Source of the DNA: Anomaloglossus baeobatrachus
Taxonomy: Eukaryota > Chordata > Amphibia > Anura > Aromobatidae
Direction: 5' to 3'
NCBI RefSeq assembly: GCF_048569485.1
Contig: NC_134364.1
Location: 127,050,752-127,114,751 of the forward strand
DNA: 64,000 bases
The position numbers and the translations under genes were made by a program. The notes beneath the pieces are model-generated. The model was not told the DNA's origin and did no database searches. It worked only from the letters and a program-made list of their open reading frames with translations. This document shows, piece after piece, positions 35,166 through 46,600 of this stretch (positions are counted from its first letter, which is position 1; each line of letters starts with the position of its first letter).

Positions 35166-36068
35166 CTCCCTCCGTGTAGGATGTCTCCCCCCCCCCTCCC
35201 TCCCGTGTAGGATGTCTCCCTCAACCCCCCCCTCCCCTCCCGTGTAGGATGTCTCCTCACCCCCCCCTCCCCTCCCGTGTAGGATGTCTCCTCACCCCCC
35301 CCCCCTCCCCTCCCGTGTAGGATGTCTCCTCACCCCCCCCCCCCTCCCCCCCTCCCGTGTAGGATGTCTCCTCACCCCCCCCCTCCCCTCCCGTGTAGGA
35401 TGTCTCCTCACCCCCCCCTCCCCTCCGTGTAGGATGTCTCCTCACCCCCCCCTCCCCTCCCGTGTAGGATGTCTCCTCACCCCCCCCTCCCCTCCCGTGT
35501 AGGATGTCTCCTCACCCCCCCCTCCCCTCCCGTGTAGGATGTCTCCTCAACCCCCCCCTCCCCTCCCGTGTAGGATGTCTCCTCACCCCCCCCCCTCCCC
35601 TCCCGTGTAGGATGTCTCCTCACCCCCCCCCTCCCCTCCCGTGTAGGATGTCTCCTCACCCCCCCCTCCCCTCCCGTGTAGGATGTCTCCTCACCCCCCC
35701 CCTCCCCTCCCGTGTAGGATGTCTCCTCACCCCCCCCCCTCCCCTCCCGTGTAGGATGTCTCCCTCACCCCCCCCCCCTCCCCTCCCGTGTAGGATGTCT
35801 CCTCACCCCCCCCCTCCCCTCCCGTGTAGGATGTCTCCTCACCCCCCCTCCCCTCCCGTGTAGGATGTCTCCTCACCCCCCCCTCCCCTCCCGTGTAGGA
35901 TGTCTCCTCACCCCCCCCCTCCCCTCCCGTGTAGGATGTCTCCTCACCCCCCCCCCCTCCCCCTCCCGTCGTAGGATGTCTCCTCACCCCCCCCTCCCCT
36001 CCCGTGTAGGATGTCTCCTCACCCCCCCCCCTCCCCTCCCGTGTAGGATGTCTACCCTCTCCCCTCCC
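35166..36068. repeat. C-rich minisatellite, 33-37-bp unit, copy A (cut by the gap)
   Basis: About 26 units of TGTAGGATGTCTCCTCAC followed by a C run and CTCCCCTCCCG. It follows the preceding array directly and stops at the N run. The same array type, in the same order, occurs at 42,185-43,425. Confidence 0.95.
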
Positions 36069-36268
36069 NNNNNNNNNNNNNNNNNNNNNNNNNNNNNNNN
36101 NNNNNNNNNNNNNNNNNNNNNNNNNNNNNNNNNNNNNNNNNNNNNNNNNNNNNNNNNNNNNNNNNNNNNNNNNNNNNNNNNNNNNNNNNNNNNNNNNNNN
36201 NNNNNNNNNNNNNNNNNNNNNNNNNNNNNNNNNNNNNNNNNNNNNNNNNNNNNNNNNNNNNNNNNNNN
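36069..36268. other. Assembly gap, exactly 200 N
   Basis: A run of exactly 200 N is a scaffolding placeholder, not a measured length. Sequence after the gap restarts at a point equivalent to 29,752, inside a dispersed element, and not within the minisatellite that precedes the gap. Confidence 0.99.
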
Positions 36269-39105
36269 CTGTCTGACTGCAAGCAGATCATTGACGCCGG
36301 TGTGCGGCTCTATATTGTACAGTAAAATAAATAATAAAAAAAATTGCGTACGATTTCCACCAACCCCATATTTTTTTTACAAGCCCAGATAAAGGCCCAA
36401 CAGCTGGGGGCTGGTATTCTCAGGCTGGGATACCTATGGTTATTATGCACCCCCAGCCTAAAAATATCTGCCAACAGCTGCCCAAAATTGCCGCATACAT
36501 TAGATGTGAGAGGTCCCGGCACTTTACCTGGCTCGTTCCGCATTGCCCTGGTGCGGTGTCAATCGGGGTAAAAAGAGTTAATAACAGCTTATAGCTGCCA
36601 CTAAGTCCTAGATTAGTAATGGCAGGAGTCTACCCAAGACACCCCCCATCATTAATCTGTATGTGAAAGTAAATAAACACAAACACCGAAATAATGCTTA
36701 ATTTGGAATAAAAAACAAAAAGCACCCTCTTTCACCACTTTATTAGCCCCAAAACACCTCTCCAGGTTGGACGTAATCCACTCGAGGTACCACAATGCTT
36801 CCAGCACTGCTACATCGGAAGCTGACAGCGAGCACCATAGAACAGACTGCCCGCTGTGAAGTTCAGACCGCAAATGAAGTGAGCCGCGTGCTCAGCGGTG
36901 ACGTCACTCAGGTTAGCCATGGCCACAGCCTCACACCTGTAACAGCAAAACACCTGAGTGATGTCCTGCTGATTGTACGGCTCACTTCTGTCACTTGCTG
37001 ATTTGCGGTCACAGGTGCAGGACTCCAGCTGTGGCCACGGGTGTCCTAAATGTCAGCTGCATGGAGCTCACAGTGGGCAGTCATGTTCTATAGCGCTCGC
37101 TGTGAGCTTCAGCTATGTAGCAGTGCTGGAAGCAATTGTGGGATCTTGTGTGGATTACGTCAGACCTGCAGGGGTGTATGGGGGGGGGGTTAATGAAGTG
37201 GTGAAAGGGTGCTTTTTGTCTTTTATTTCAAATAAAGGATTTTTTGGGTGTTTGTGTTTATTTACTTCACTTACAGATTAGTGATGGGGGGTCTCATAGA
37301 CGCCTGTCATCAGTAAGCTAGGACTTAGTAGCAGCTGTGGACTGTTATTAACTCCTTATTACTCCATTGCCACTGCACCCAGGGCAACGGGAAGAGCCGG
37401 GTCCAGCACCAGAATTGGTGCATCTAATGGATGCGCCATGTCTGAGGCAGCTGTGGGCTCCTATTGTTAGGCTGGAAGTGGCCAAATAACGATTGCCCTT
37501 CCCAACCCTAAGAATATCAGCCCCCAGTTGTTTGCTGTACCTTGGCTGGTTTTAGAAAAATGGGGGGGGTCCCCACGTCCTTTTTTATTTTATTAAATAA
37601 ACCAAATAATTAAAAAAGAAAAAACAGGTGTCCCTCTTTTCATAACCAGCCAAGGTACTGCAGACAGCTGAGGGTTGGAGCCTGCAGTTGCTCATGTGCG
37701 GGATATGAAAAATGGGGGACTCCAGTTCATTTTTTTTAACAAAAAAACCCCAAAAAAGCAGCTGTCAAAATGCAAGCAAAATGTTAGCTGTGCGTTGCAC
37801 TTCGCTTTTGTTGCGATTTGGATGCATTTTTGTCAACAAAAACACAGGTTCCCACATATCTCTGTTCTCCGCTTTACACTCACTGATCACTTGCACTACG
37901 TGGCGGTCACACTGCTCCCGCAGCCTTTCATTCTTTTTCCCGACCCACTCATTGGCCTCATTACATATTCACTGCACCCGCTCATTAGGCTCATACATAT
38001 TCACTGCTTCCCCCATCTGTGATTGGTTGCCATCAGACGTGCCCCCACACTGAGTGACAGACTGCAACCAGTCACAGGCCGCTGGTAGGCGGGTCTATAT
38101 CGCACAGGTGAATAAATAAAAAAAAAAAAGTGTCCGTGGCCACCCTAATTTTGATACCAGCCAAGATAAAGCCTCACAGCTGGGGGCTGGTATTCTCAGG
38201 GCTGGGGAGACCCACATTATTGGGACCCCCCCAGCCTAAAAATATCAGCCAGCAACCACCCAGCTCATCTGATTTACCTGATGCGGTGTCAATCGTGTTA
38301 ATAAGAGGTTACTAAGCCCTAGCGTAGTGATGGCGGCGTCTGAGACACCTCCCATCACTAATCTGTACGTGAAAAGTAAATAACCACAGTCACTGAAAAA
38401 AATCCTTTATTTGAAATAAAATAAAAAGCCCCCTCTTCAACTGATTTATTACCGTAATTCCCAATCATGCCTGCAGGTCCAAAGTAATCCACACAAGGTC
38501 CCATAGCGATTCAGCTCTGCTACATCCCTGTCCCTGTCACAGCGAGCGTCATAGAATATGGCTGCCAGTTGTGATTGCAGAGGGAGCCGTGCGATCAGAA
38601 TGAACCTGGGAGGACCTCCAGACGTCACAGCTACGGGCCCCGCAGTACGATGTGTTGCAGAAATGACGTCATGGGTTCACCGCTGTGAGGTTCAGGCCGT
38701 GACTGAAGTGAGCTGCACCATCTGCGTCACTTCTGGGGCGGGCTGCGGGGCTACTATTGTTAGGCTGGAAAGGGCCAAATAATGATGGCTCTTCCCACCC
38801 TAATAATATCAGCCACCAATTGTCTGCTGTATCTTGGTTAGGTTTAGAGAAATGGGGGGGACCAACCTCAAAAAAAAAAAAAAATAATAAATAACAGCTG
38901 GCTAGCCTTCTATCAAGGTTATCTATTCTTTCTTTTGATCTATTGTTATTTTTTTTCTTTTTAAAATGCAGTCAAAAACGCATGCAAAACGTAGTGTTTA
39001 GTTATCAGATTCCCAGAGGGTGCTTTTTTTTTTTTTGTCGTCAAACCAACAACGGAGCGTGTGCACACAGAAGTGGAAGGAAGCGATTCTTTGCCAGTAG
39101 TAAAG

Positions 39106-39268
39106 ATGCTGCGTGCACACTTCCGGTTCTAGTGTGGAAACGGAAGTCTAGCGCGCACACCGCGTATTATGAAAGATAAGCCGCTCTCCATAGCAACGCT
39201 TGTACATAGTGGGCGGGGCTACGAAGAGAGCAGAGCATGCGCACTAAAAAATCCTGGGAAAATGGCGG
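39106..39268 (+). promoter_or_regulatory. usp21 promoter, copy B
   Basis: Same ordered sites as copy A: CTTCCGG (39,120), ACGGAAGT (39,140), CCATAGCAAC (39,188), GGGCGGGG (39,211), GCATGCGCAC (39,235) and AAAATGGCGG (39,259). The first YY1-like site has lost a base (AAGATGCTGC). This copy is continuous with the usp21 coding exons, without a gap between. Confidence 0.7.
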
Positions 39269-39342
39269 AGGATGCTGCGGTTTGCTATGAAAGCCGAGGA
39301 GAGGAAGGCCGTGATTCCAGGTCAGCAACACCGAGACCACAG
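39246..39342 (+). other. Probable usp21 non-coding exon 1, copy B
   Basis: Ends at CCACAG|GTGAGG (GT at 39,343). Compared with copy A it has an extra T (GGTTTGCT) and an extra A (GAAAGCC), so the ATG at 39,262 opens a different and longer frame. Such homopolymer differences look like allelic or base-calling differences, not selected coding change. Confidence 0.5.
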
Positions 39343-39486
39343 GTGAGGAATATAGCGCCGAGTCCAGGGGGCTCCCGTGTGTGGCGCTACCTCTCCCGAA
39401 CAGCACGCCCCCTGCTGTATAACACCCCCCCACACCGCCTGACTCTGACGACCCCCAATTTCCTGTATAGGACCCAACCTCCCTCT

Positions 39487-42112
39487 GTCTGGGACGCCCC
39501 CCCCCCCCCTCCCCTCCTGTCTGGGACGCCCCCCCTCCCTTCCCTCCTGTCTGGGACGCCCCCCCCTCCCTTCCCTCCTGTCTGGGACGCCCCCCCTCCC
39601 TTCCCTCCTGTCTGGACGCCCCCCCTCCCTTCCTCCTGGCCGTCCTGTCTGGGACGCCCCCCCTCCCTTCCCTCCTGTCTGGACGCCCCCCCTCCCTTCC
39701 CTCCTGTCTGGGACGCCCCCCCTCCCCTTCCCTCCTGTCTGGGACGCCCCCCCTCCCTTCCCTCCTGTCTGGGACGCCCCCCCTCCCTTCCCTCCTGTCT
39801 GGGACGCCCCCCCCCCTCCCCTCCTGTCTGGGACGCCCCCCCCCCCCCCTCCCCTCCTGTCTGGGACGCCCCCCCCCCCCTTCCCTCCTGTCTGGGAGGC
39901 CCCCCCCCCCTTCCCTCCTGTCTGGGACGCCCCCCCCCCCCTCCCTCCTGTCTGGACGCCCGCCCCCTACCTCCTGTCTGGGACCTCGTCCCCCCCCCTT
40001 CCCTCCTGTCTGGGACCTCGTCCCCCCCCCCTTCCCTCCTGTCTGGGACCATCGTCCCCCCCCCTTCCCTCCTGTCTGGACCTCGTCCCCCCCCCCCTTC
40101 CCTCCTGTCTGGACGGTCGTCCCCCCCCCCCTTCCCTCCTGTCTGGGACGTCCGTGGCCCCCCCCCCCTTCCCTCCTGTCTGGGACGTCGTCCCCCCCCC
40201 CCTTCCCTCCTGTCTGGGACGTCGTCCCCCCCCCCCCCTTCCCTCCTGTCTGGGACGTCGTCCCCCCCCCCCCCTTCCCTCCTGTCTGGGACGTCGTCCC
40301 CCCCCCCCTTCCCTCCTGTCTGGGACGTCGTCCCCCCCCCCCCCTTCCCTCCTGTCTGGGACGTCGTCCCCCCCCCCTTCCCTCCTGTCTGGGACGGTCG
40401 TCCCCCCCCCCCCTTCCCTCCTGTCTGGGACGTCGTCCCCCCCCCCCTTCCCTCCTGTCTGGGACGTCGTCCCCCCCCCCTTCCCTCCTGTCTGGGACGC
40501 CCCCCCTCACACTTCCCTCCTGTCTGGTGACGCCCCCCCTCCCTTCCCTCCTGTCTGGGACGCCCCCCCCCCCCCTCCCTCCTGTCTGGGACGCCCCCCT
40601 CCCTTCCCTCCTGTCTGGGACGCCCCCCCTCCCTTCCCTCCTGTCTGGGACGCCCCCCCTCCCTTCCTCCTGTCTGGGACGCCCCCCCCTCCCTTCCCTC
40701 CTGTCTGGGACGCCCCCCCTCCTTCCCTCCTGTCTGGGACGCCCCCCCTCCCTTCCTCCTGTCTGGGACGCCCCCCCTCCCTTCCCTCCTGTCTGGGACG
40801 CCCCCCCTCCTTCCCTCCTGTCTGGGACGCCCCCCCCCCCCTCCCCTCCTGTCTGGGACGCCCCCCCCCCCTCCCTCCTGTCTGGGACGCCCCCCCCCCC
40901 CTCCCCTCCTGTCTGGGACGCCCCCCCCCTCCCCTCCTGTCTGGGACGCCCCCCCCCCCTCCCCACCTGTCTGGGACGCCCCCCCCCCTTCCCTCCTGTC
41001 TGGGAGGCCCCCCCCCCTTCCCTCCTGTCTGGACGCCCCCCCCCCCCTCCCTCCTGTCTGGGACGCCCCCCCCCTTCCCTCCTGTCTGGACCTCGTCCCC
41101 CCCCCCCCTTCCCTCCTGTCTGGGACCCTCGTCCCCCCCCCCCTTCCCTCCTGTCTGGGACCTCGTCCCCCCCCCCTTCCCTCCTGTCTGGGACCTCGTC
41201 CCCCCCCCCCCCTTCCCTCCTGTCTGGGACCTCGTCCCCCCCCCCCCCTTCCCTCCTGTCTGGACGTCGTCCCCCCCCCCCCTTCCCTCCTGTCTGGACG
41301 CCCCCCCCCCCCTCCCTCCTGTCTGGGACGCCCCCCCCCTTCCCTCCTGTCTGGGACCTCGTCCCCCCCCCCTCCCTCCTGTCTGGGACCTCGTCCCCCC
41401 CCCTTCCCTCCTGTCTGGGACCTCGTCCCCCCCCCCTTCCCTCCTGTCTGGGACCTCGTCCCCCCCCCCCTTCCCTCCTGTCTGGGACCTCGTCCCCCCC
41501 CCCCCCTTCCCTCCTGTCTGGGACGTCGTCCCCCCCCCCCTTCCCTCCTGTCTGGGACGCCCCCCCTCCACTTCCTCCTGTCTGGGACGCCCCCCCTCCC
41601 TTCCCTCCTGTCTGGGACGCCCCCCCCCCCCCCTCCCCTCCTGTCTGGGACGCCCCCCCCCCCTTTCCCTCCTGTCTGGGACGCCCCCCCCCCCCTCCCT
41701 CCTGTCTGGGACGCCCCCCCCCCTTCCCTCCTGTCTGGGACCTCGTCCCCCCCCCTTCCCTCCTGTCTGGGACCTCGTCCCCCCCCCCTTCCCTCCTGTC
41801 TGGGACGTCGTCCCTCCCCCCCCCTTCCCCTCCTGTCATGGGACGTCGTCCCCCCCCCCCTTCCCTCCTGTCTGGGACGTCGTCCCCCCCCCCCCTTCCC
41901 TCCTGTCTGGGACGTCGTCCCCCCCCCTTCCCTCCTGTCTGGGACGCCCCCCCTCCACTTCCCTCCTGTCTGGGACGCCCCCCCTCCACTTCCCTCCTGT
42001 CTGGGACGCCCCCCCTCCACTTCCCTCCTGTCTGGGACGCCCCCCCTCCACTTCCCTCCTGCCTGGGACGCCCCCCCCTCCTTCCTTCTGCCTAGGATGC
42101 CATATCCCCCTC
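39487..42112. repeat. C-rich minisatellite, 28-33-bp unit, copy B (usp21 intron 1)
   Basis: About 85 units of CCTCCTGTCTGGGACG with C runs, plus variants not seen in copy A: GGGACCTCGTCCCC, GGGACGTCGTCCCC and CGCCCCCCCTCCCTTCC. Variant blocks recur within the array (about 39.5-40.5 kb and 40.5-41.6 kb have parallel order), indicating kilobase-scale duplication. Confidence 0.95.
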
Positions 42113-42184
42113 CTTACTAGGATGCCTGGCCCCCCCCTCCTGTCTAGGGCGCCCCCTCCGGTATAGGGCGCACCCCCCTCCTCC

Positions 42185-43425
42185 GCCTCCTGTCTCCTCA
42201 CCCCCCCTCCCCTCCCCTCCCGTGTAGGATGTCTCCTCACCCCCCCTCCCCTCCCGTGTAGGATGTCTCCTCACCCCCCCCTCCCCTCCCGTGTAGGATG
42301 TCTCCTCACCCCCCCCCCTCCCCCTCCCGTGTAGGATGTCTCCTCACCCCCCCTCCCCTCCCGTGTAGGATGTCTCCTCACCCCCCCTCCCCTCCCGTGT
42401 AGGATGTCTCCTCACCCCCCCCCCCCTCCCCTCCCCCCCCCCCTCGCCCTCCCGTGTAGGATGTCTCCTCGCCCCCCCCCCCCCCCCCTCCCCTCCCTTG
42501 TAGGATGTCTCCTCACCCCCCCCCTCCCCTCCTGTGTAGGATGTCTCCTCACCCCCCCCTCCCCTCCCGTGTAGGATGTCTCCTCACCCCCCCCCCCCCT
42601 CCCCCTCCCGTGTAGGATGTCTCCTCACCCCCCCCCTCCCCTCCCGTGTAGGATGTCTCCTCACCCCCCCCTCCCCTCCCGTGTAGGATGTCTCCCTCAT
42701 CCCCCCCCTCCCCTCCCGTGTAGGATGTCTCCTCACCCCCCCCTCCCCTCCCGTGTAGGATGTCTCCTCACCCCCCCCTCCCCTCCGTGTAGGATGTCTC
42801 CTCACCCCCCCCCTCCCCTCCCCGTGTAGGATGTCTCCTCACCCCCCCCCTCCCCTCCCGTGTAGGATGTCTCCTCACCCCCCCCCCCCTCCCCTCCCGT
42901 GTAGGATGTCTCCTCACCCCCCCCCCTCCCCTCCCGTGTAGGATGTCTCCTCACCCCCCCCTCCCCTCCCGTGTAGGATGTCTCCATCACCCCCCCCCCT
43001 CCCCTCCCGTGTAGGATGTCTCCTCACCCCCCCCCTCCCCTCCCGTGTAGGATGTCTCCTCACCCCCCCCCCTCCCCTCCCGTGTAGGATGTCTCCCTCA
43101 CCCCCCCCCCCTCCCCTCCCGTGTAGGATGTCTCCCCCACCCCCCCCCCCCTCCCCTCCCGTGTAGGATGTCTCCTCACCCCCCCCCCTCCCCTCCCGTG
43201 TAGGATGTCTCCTCACCCCCCCCCCTCCCCTCCCGTGTAGGATGTCTCCTCACCCCCCCCCCCTCCCCTCCCGTGTAGGATGCTCCTCACCCCCCCCCTC
43301 CCCTCCCGTGTAGGATGTCTCCTCGCCCCCCCCTCCCCTCCCGTGTAGGATGTCTCCTCGCCCCCCCCTCCAATCCCGTGTAGGATGCCTCCTCACCCCC
43401 CCTCCCCCTCCCCGTGTAGGACGTG
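42185..43425. repeat. C-rich minisatellite, 33-37-bp unit, copy B (usp21 intron 1)
   Basis: About 35 units of TGTAGGATGTCTCCTCAC with C runs and CTCCCCTCCCG, ending about 35 bp before the acceptor of the 43,462 exon. Between the two arrays (42,113-42,184) is a short transitional stretch of related GCCCCCTCC-type words. Confidence 0.95.
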
Positions 43426-43461
43426 CCGCGCCCCCTGTATAACTCTTCTCTTATCTCTCAG

Positions 43462-43516
43462 GCTGCAGAGATGTGAGGTGGGATCGGCCCCCGGACCTGT
43501 TGCTGCTGACGATGAG
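43462..43516 (+). other. Probable usp21 5' UTR exon
   Basis: Bounded by CTTATCTCTCAG|G and GACGATGAG|GTATGA. Its first ATG is followed at once by TGA. A second (ATGAG at the donor) could read into the next exon but in a frame lacking USP21 similarity. It is therefore most likely untranslated leader between exon 1 and the first coding exon at 43,595. Confidence 0.55.
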
Positions 43517-43619
43517 GTATGATCCCCTGGCTGTGTCCCCCTCCCCCACGTGCAGTGTTACCCCCTCACCTGTGCCCCTCGCTGTCTTCTGCAGGGCCCC
43601 CCTTTCCACCAGATTTGTG

Positions 43620-46600
43620 ATGCCCAAGCCAGTGAGTCCAGATTTGCGCGGAGTCGTGACAGGCCGCTACGTCCTCGCAGTCCGCTGTTCCCGGCCGGGC
43701 GATCACCTCGCTGAGGACCGTCAGCCAGGAGCGCTGCGCCCCCTCCAATGTCAGCACCGCCCCCAAACTGCGGCCGCTGCCCCCTCCCCAGTCCGGGAGG
43801 AGAGGTGTAAGCCGGAGCGTGGACGCAGCAGCCAGAGGACGGAGACCGTCAGCAAGAAGGGGCCGATGAAAGCCAATCATCTGATCAAGGTCACCGTCGC
43901 AGCCCCGGGCCGCCACCAAACTGCCCAACCCGTCCCCGCCGCGCTGCCCCCGGGGCCTCTCCAGGTCCAAATCCGTCAGTCACACGGACCTGAGAGAGAG
44001 GACGGAGAGCGGGGGCCCGGTCAGAGAGAGGAGCGCGTCCACCAGCCGGAAAAACCACCGCTGGACACCACCGCCCTGAGGAGGAGCAGCTCCCTGCAGC
44101 GAGGGGGCGCACTGCCCACCCTGGAGAGAGACAGCCGGACCCCCCAGATCAAGAAACTTCCACCCTCTCCGGTGAGAAGCCCATCATCACTGCCTCCAGC
44201 TGGGGGACTACAACTCCCAGCATGCTCCAATAGTGTATGACTGGCAGGGGCATGCTGGGAGTTGTAGTTTCGCCATCTTGTGACCTGCCAAGGTGCCCCG
44301 TGTGTGGCAGCGTGCGCCCCTCCCCCAGCTACTTAATCCCAGGAGATGAGCCGCCGAGGCACCTTGGACAGTCACAATCCGGATGAGGCTCCTGTAATCC
44401 CCGCAGTGTCTCCGGAGCGCGGACACCGCAGCACCCCGCACCATGCCCGGCCTGCAGGCACAGGGGCTGCTGGAGCTGCCGCAGAAGCTGCAGCGCACCT
44501 TGGCCGACCGGAAGCAGCTGGACATCTCCGAGACCGTGGTCCATACAGCCGTGATGGGGCTCCTGCTCATGAGCGGCGAGGTAACGGGGGGCGCTGCCTG
44601 TCCCCCACTAGTGGCTGGACTCACCCCTGCCGTCTCTTCCTCTCCGCAGCCCCCTCCTGTCCTCGGCTCCGGACGCGTCGGACTGCGCAATTTAGGCAAC
44701 ACGGTGAGTGAGCAGCTTGTGTGGTAAGTGCGGACTACTGATGCCAGCAAACCCGGGGACAGAACTCTACACGAGCAGGGCATGCCATAACCCCAAACAC
44801 TGCCCCTTTAAGTCTCTGTCAGATGCACCCTGCGGTGTCTGAGCCGCCATGTCTGTTCCCGCAGTGTTTCCTGAACGCCGTCCTGCAGTGTCTCAGCAGC
44901 ACGCAACCTCTCCGCGACTATGTCCTGCGCCAGGAGTACCGCCAGGAGCACTCAGCGAGCGGCAGGACATCACAGGAGCTCACCGAGGGTACGACACGCG
45001 CCCAGCCCCTCCCCCAGCGCTACAAGACCCGCCCACAGGTGCCGCTGACATCACCGCTCACTTATTACTTTCAGCCTTCGCTGAATGTCATCACCTCATT
45101 ATGGAGCCCAGAGGCCCCGGACACCGCAAACCCAGCGCGACTGCGAGCCACGTTCCAGAAATACGTCCCGTCCTTCACTGGCTACAGGTAAGAGCCACAT
45201 CCCATAATGTCATTATCAGGGACGGAGAGGCGGTGTTCTCAGTGATGTCACCGCTGATCTCTGGTGATGGATAGGCGGTGTCTCAGTGATGTCACCGCTG
45301 ATCTCTGGTGATGGATAGGAGGTGTTCTCAGTGATGTCACCGCTGATCTCTGGTGATGGATAGGAGGTGTTCTCAGTGATGTCACCGCTGATCTCTAGTG
45401 ATGGATAGGAGGTGTTCTCAGTGATGTCACCGCTGATCCTCTGGTGATGGATAGGAGGTGTTCTCAGTGATGTCACCGCTGATCTCTGGTGATGGATAGG
45501 AGGTGTTCTCAGTGATGTCACCGCTGATCTCTGGTGATGGATAGGAGGTGTTCTCAGTGATGTCACCGCTGATCTCTGGTGATGGATAGGAGGTGTTCTC
45601 AGTGATGTCACCGCTGATCTCTGGTGATGGATAGGAGGTGTTCTCAGTGATGTCACCGCTGATCTCTAGTGATGGATAGGCGGTGTTCTCAGTGATGTCA
45701 CCGCTGATCTCTGGTGATGGATAGGAGGTGTTCTCAGTGATGTCACCGCTGATCTCTGGTGATGGATAGGAGGTGTTCTCAGTGATGTCACCGCTGATCT
45801 CTGGTGATGGATAGGAGGTGTTCTCAGTGATGTCACCGCTGATCTCTGGTGATGGATAGGAGGTGTTCTCAGTGATGTCACCGCTGATCTCTGGTGATGG
45901 ATAGGAGGTGTTCTCAGTGATGTCACCGCTGATCTCTGGTGATGGATAGGAGGTGTTCTCAGTGATGTCACCGCTGATCTCTGGTGATGGATAGGAGGTG
46001 TTCTCAGTGATGTCACCGCTGATCTCTGGTGATGGATAGGAGGTGTTCTCAGTGATGTCACTGCTGATCTCTGGTGATGGATAGGAGGTGTTCTCAGTGA
46101 TGTCACCGCTGATCTCTGGTGATGGATAGGAGGTGTTCTCAGTGATGTCACCGCTGATCTCTGGTGATGGATAGGAGGTGTTCTCAGTGATGTCACCGCT
46201 GATCTCTGGTGATGGATAGGAGGTGTTCTCAGTGATGTCACTGCTGATCTCTAGTGATGGATAGGCGGTGTTCTCAGTGATGTCACTGCTGATGGATAGG
46301 AGGTGTTCTCAGTGATGTCACCGCTGATCTCTGGTGATGGATAGGCGGTGTTCTCAGTGATGTCACCGCTGATCTCTGGTGATGGATAGGTGGTGTTCTC
46401 AGTGATGTCACCGCTGATCTCTGGTGATGGATAGGAGGTGTTCTCAGTGATGTCACTGCTGATCTCTAGTGATGGATAGGCGGTGTTCTCAGTGATGTCA
46501 CTGCTGATCTCTGGTGATGGATAGGAGGTGTTCTCAGTGATGTCACCGCTGATCTCTGGTGATGGATAGGAGGTGTTCTCAGTGATGTCACCGCTGATCT

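Larger units (their letters stand above)
36269..39480. repeat. Second copy (B) of the 29,752-33,318 segment
   Basis: CTGTCTGACTGCAAGCA at 36,269 and everything through the promoter, first exon and CCCCAATTTCCTGTATAGGA (about 39,450) follow copy A in order. Differences are scattered single-base indels, a few substitutions, shorter homopolymers, and absence of the 347-bp insertion. It contains the same two inverted-repeat elements (36,269-37,620 and about 38,010-38,860). See the finding on false duplication. Confidence 0.95.

Noticed and set aside
36052-36392. Reading frames spanning the N run
   Set aside because: They are artefacts of translating unknown bases across a scaffold gap.
33311-42166. 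Gly/Arg- or Pro-rich frames up to 940 codons in the C-rich arrays
   Set aside because: Several overlapping frames are open on both strands because poly-C/poly-G units rarely contain stops. They are also affected by uncertain homopolymer lengths.
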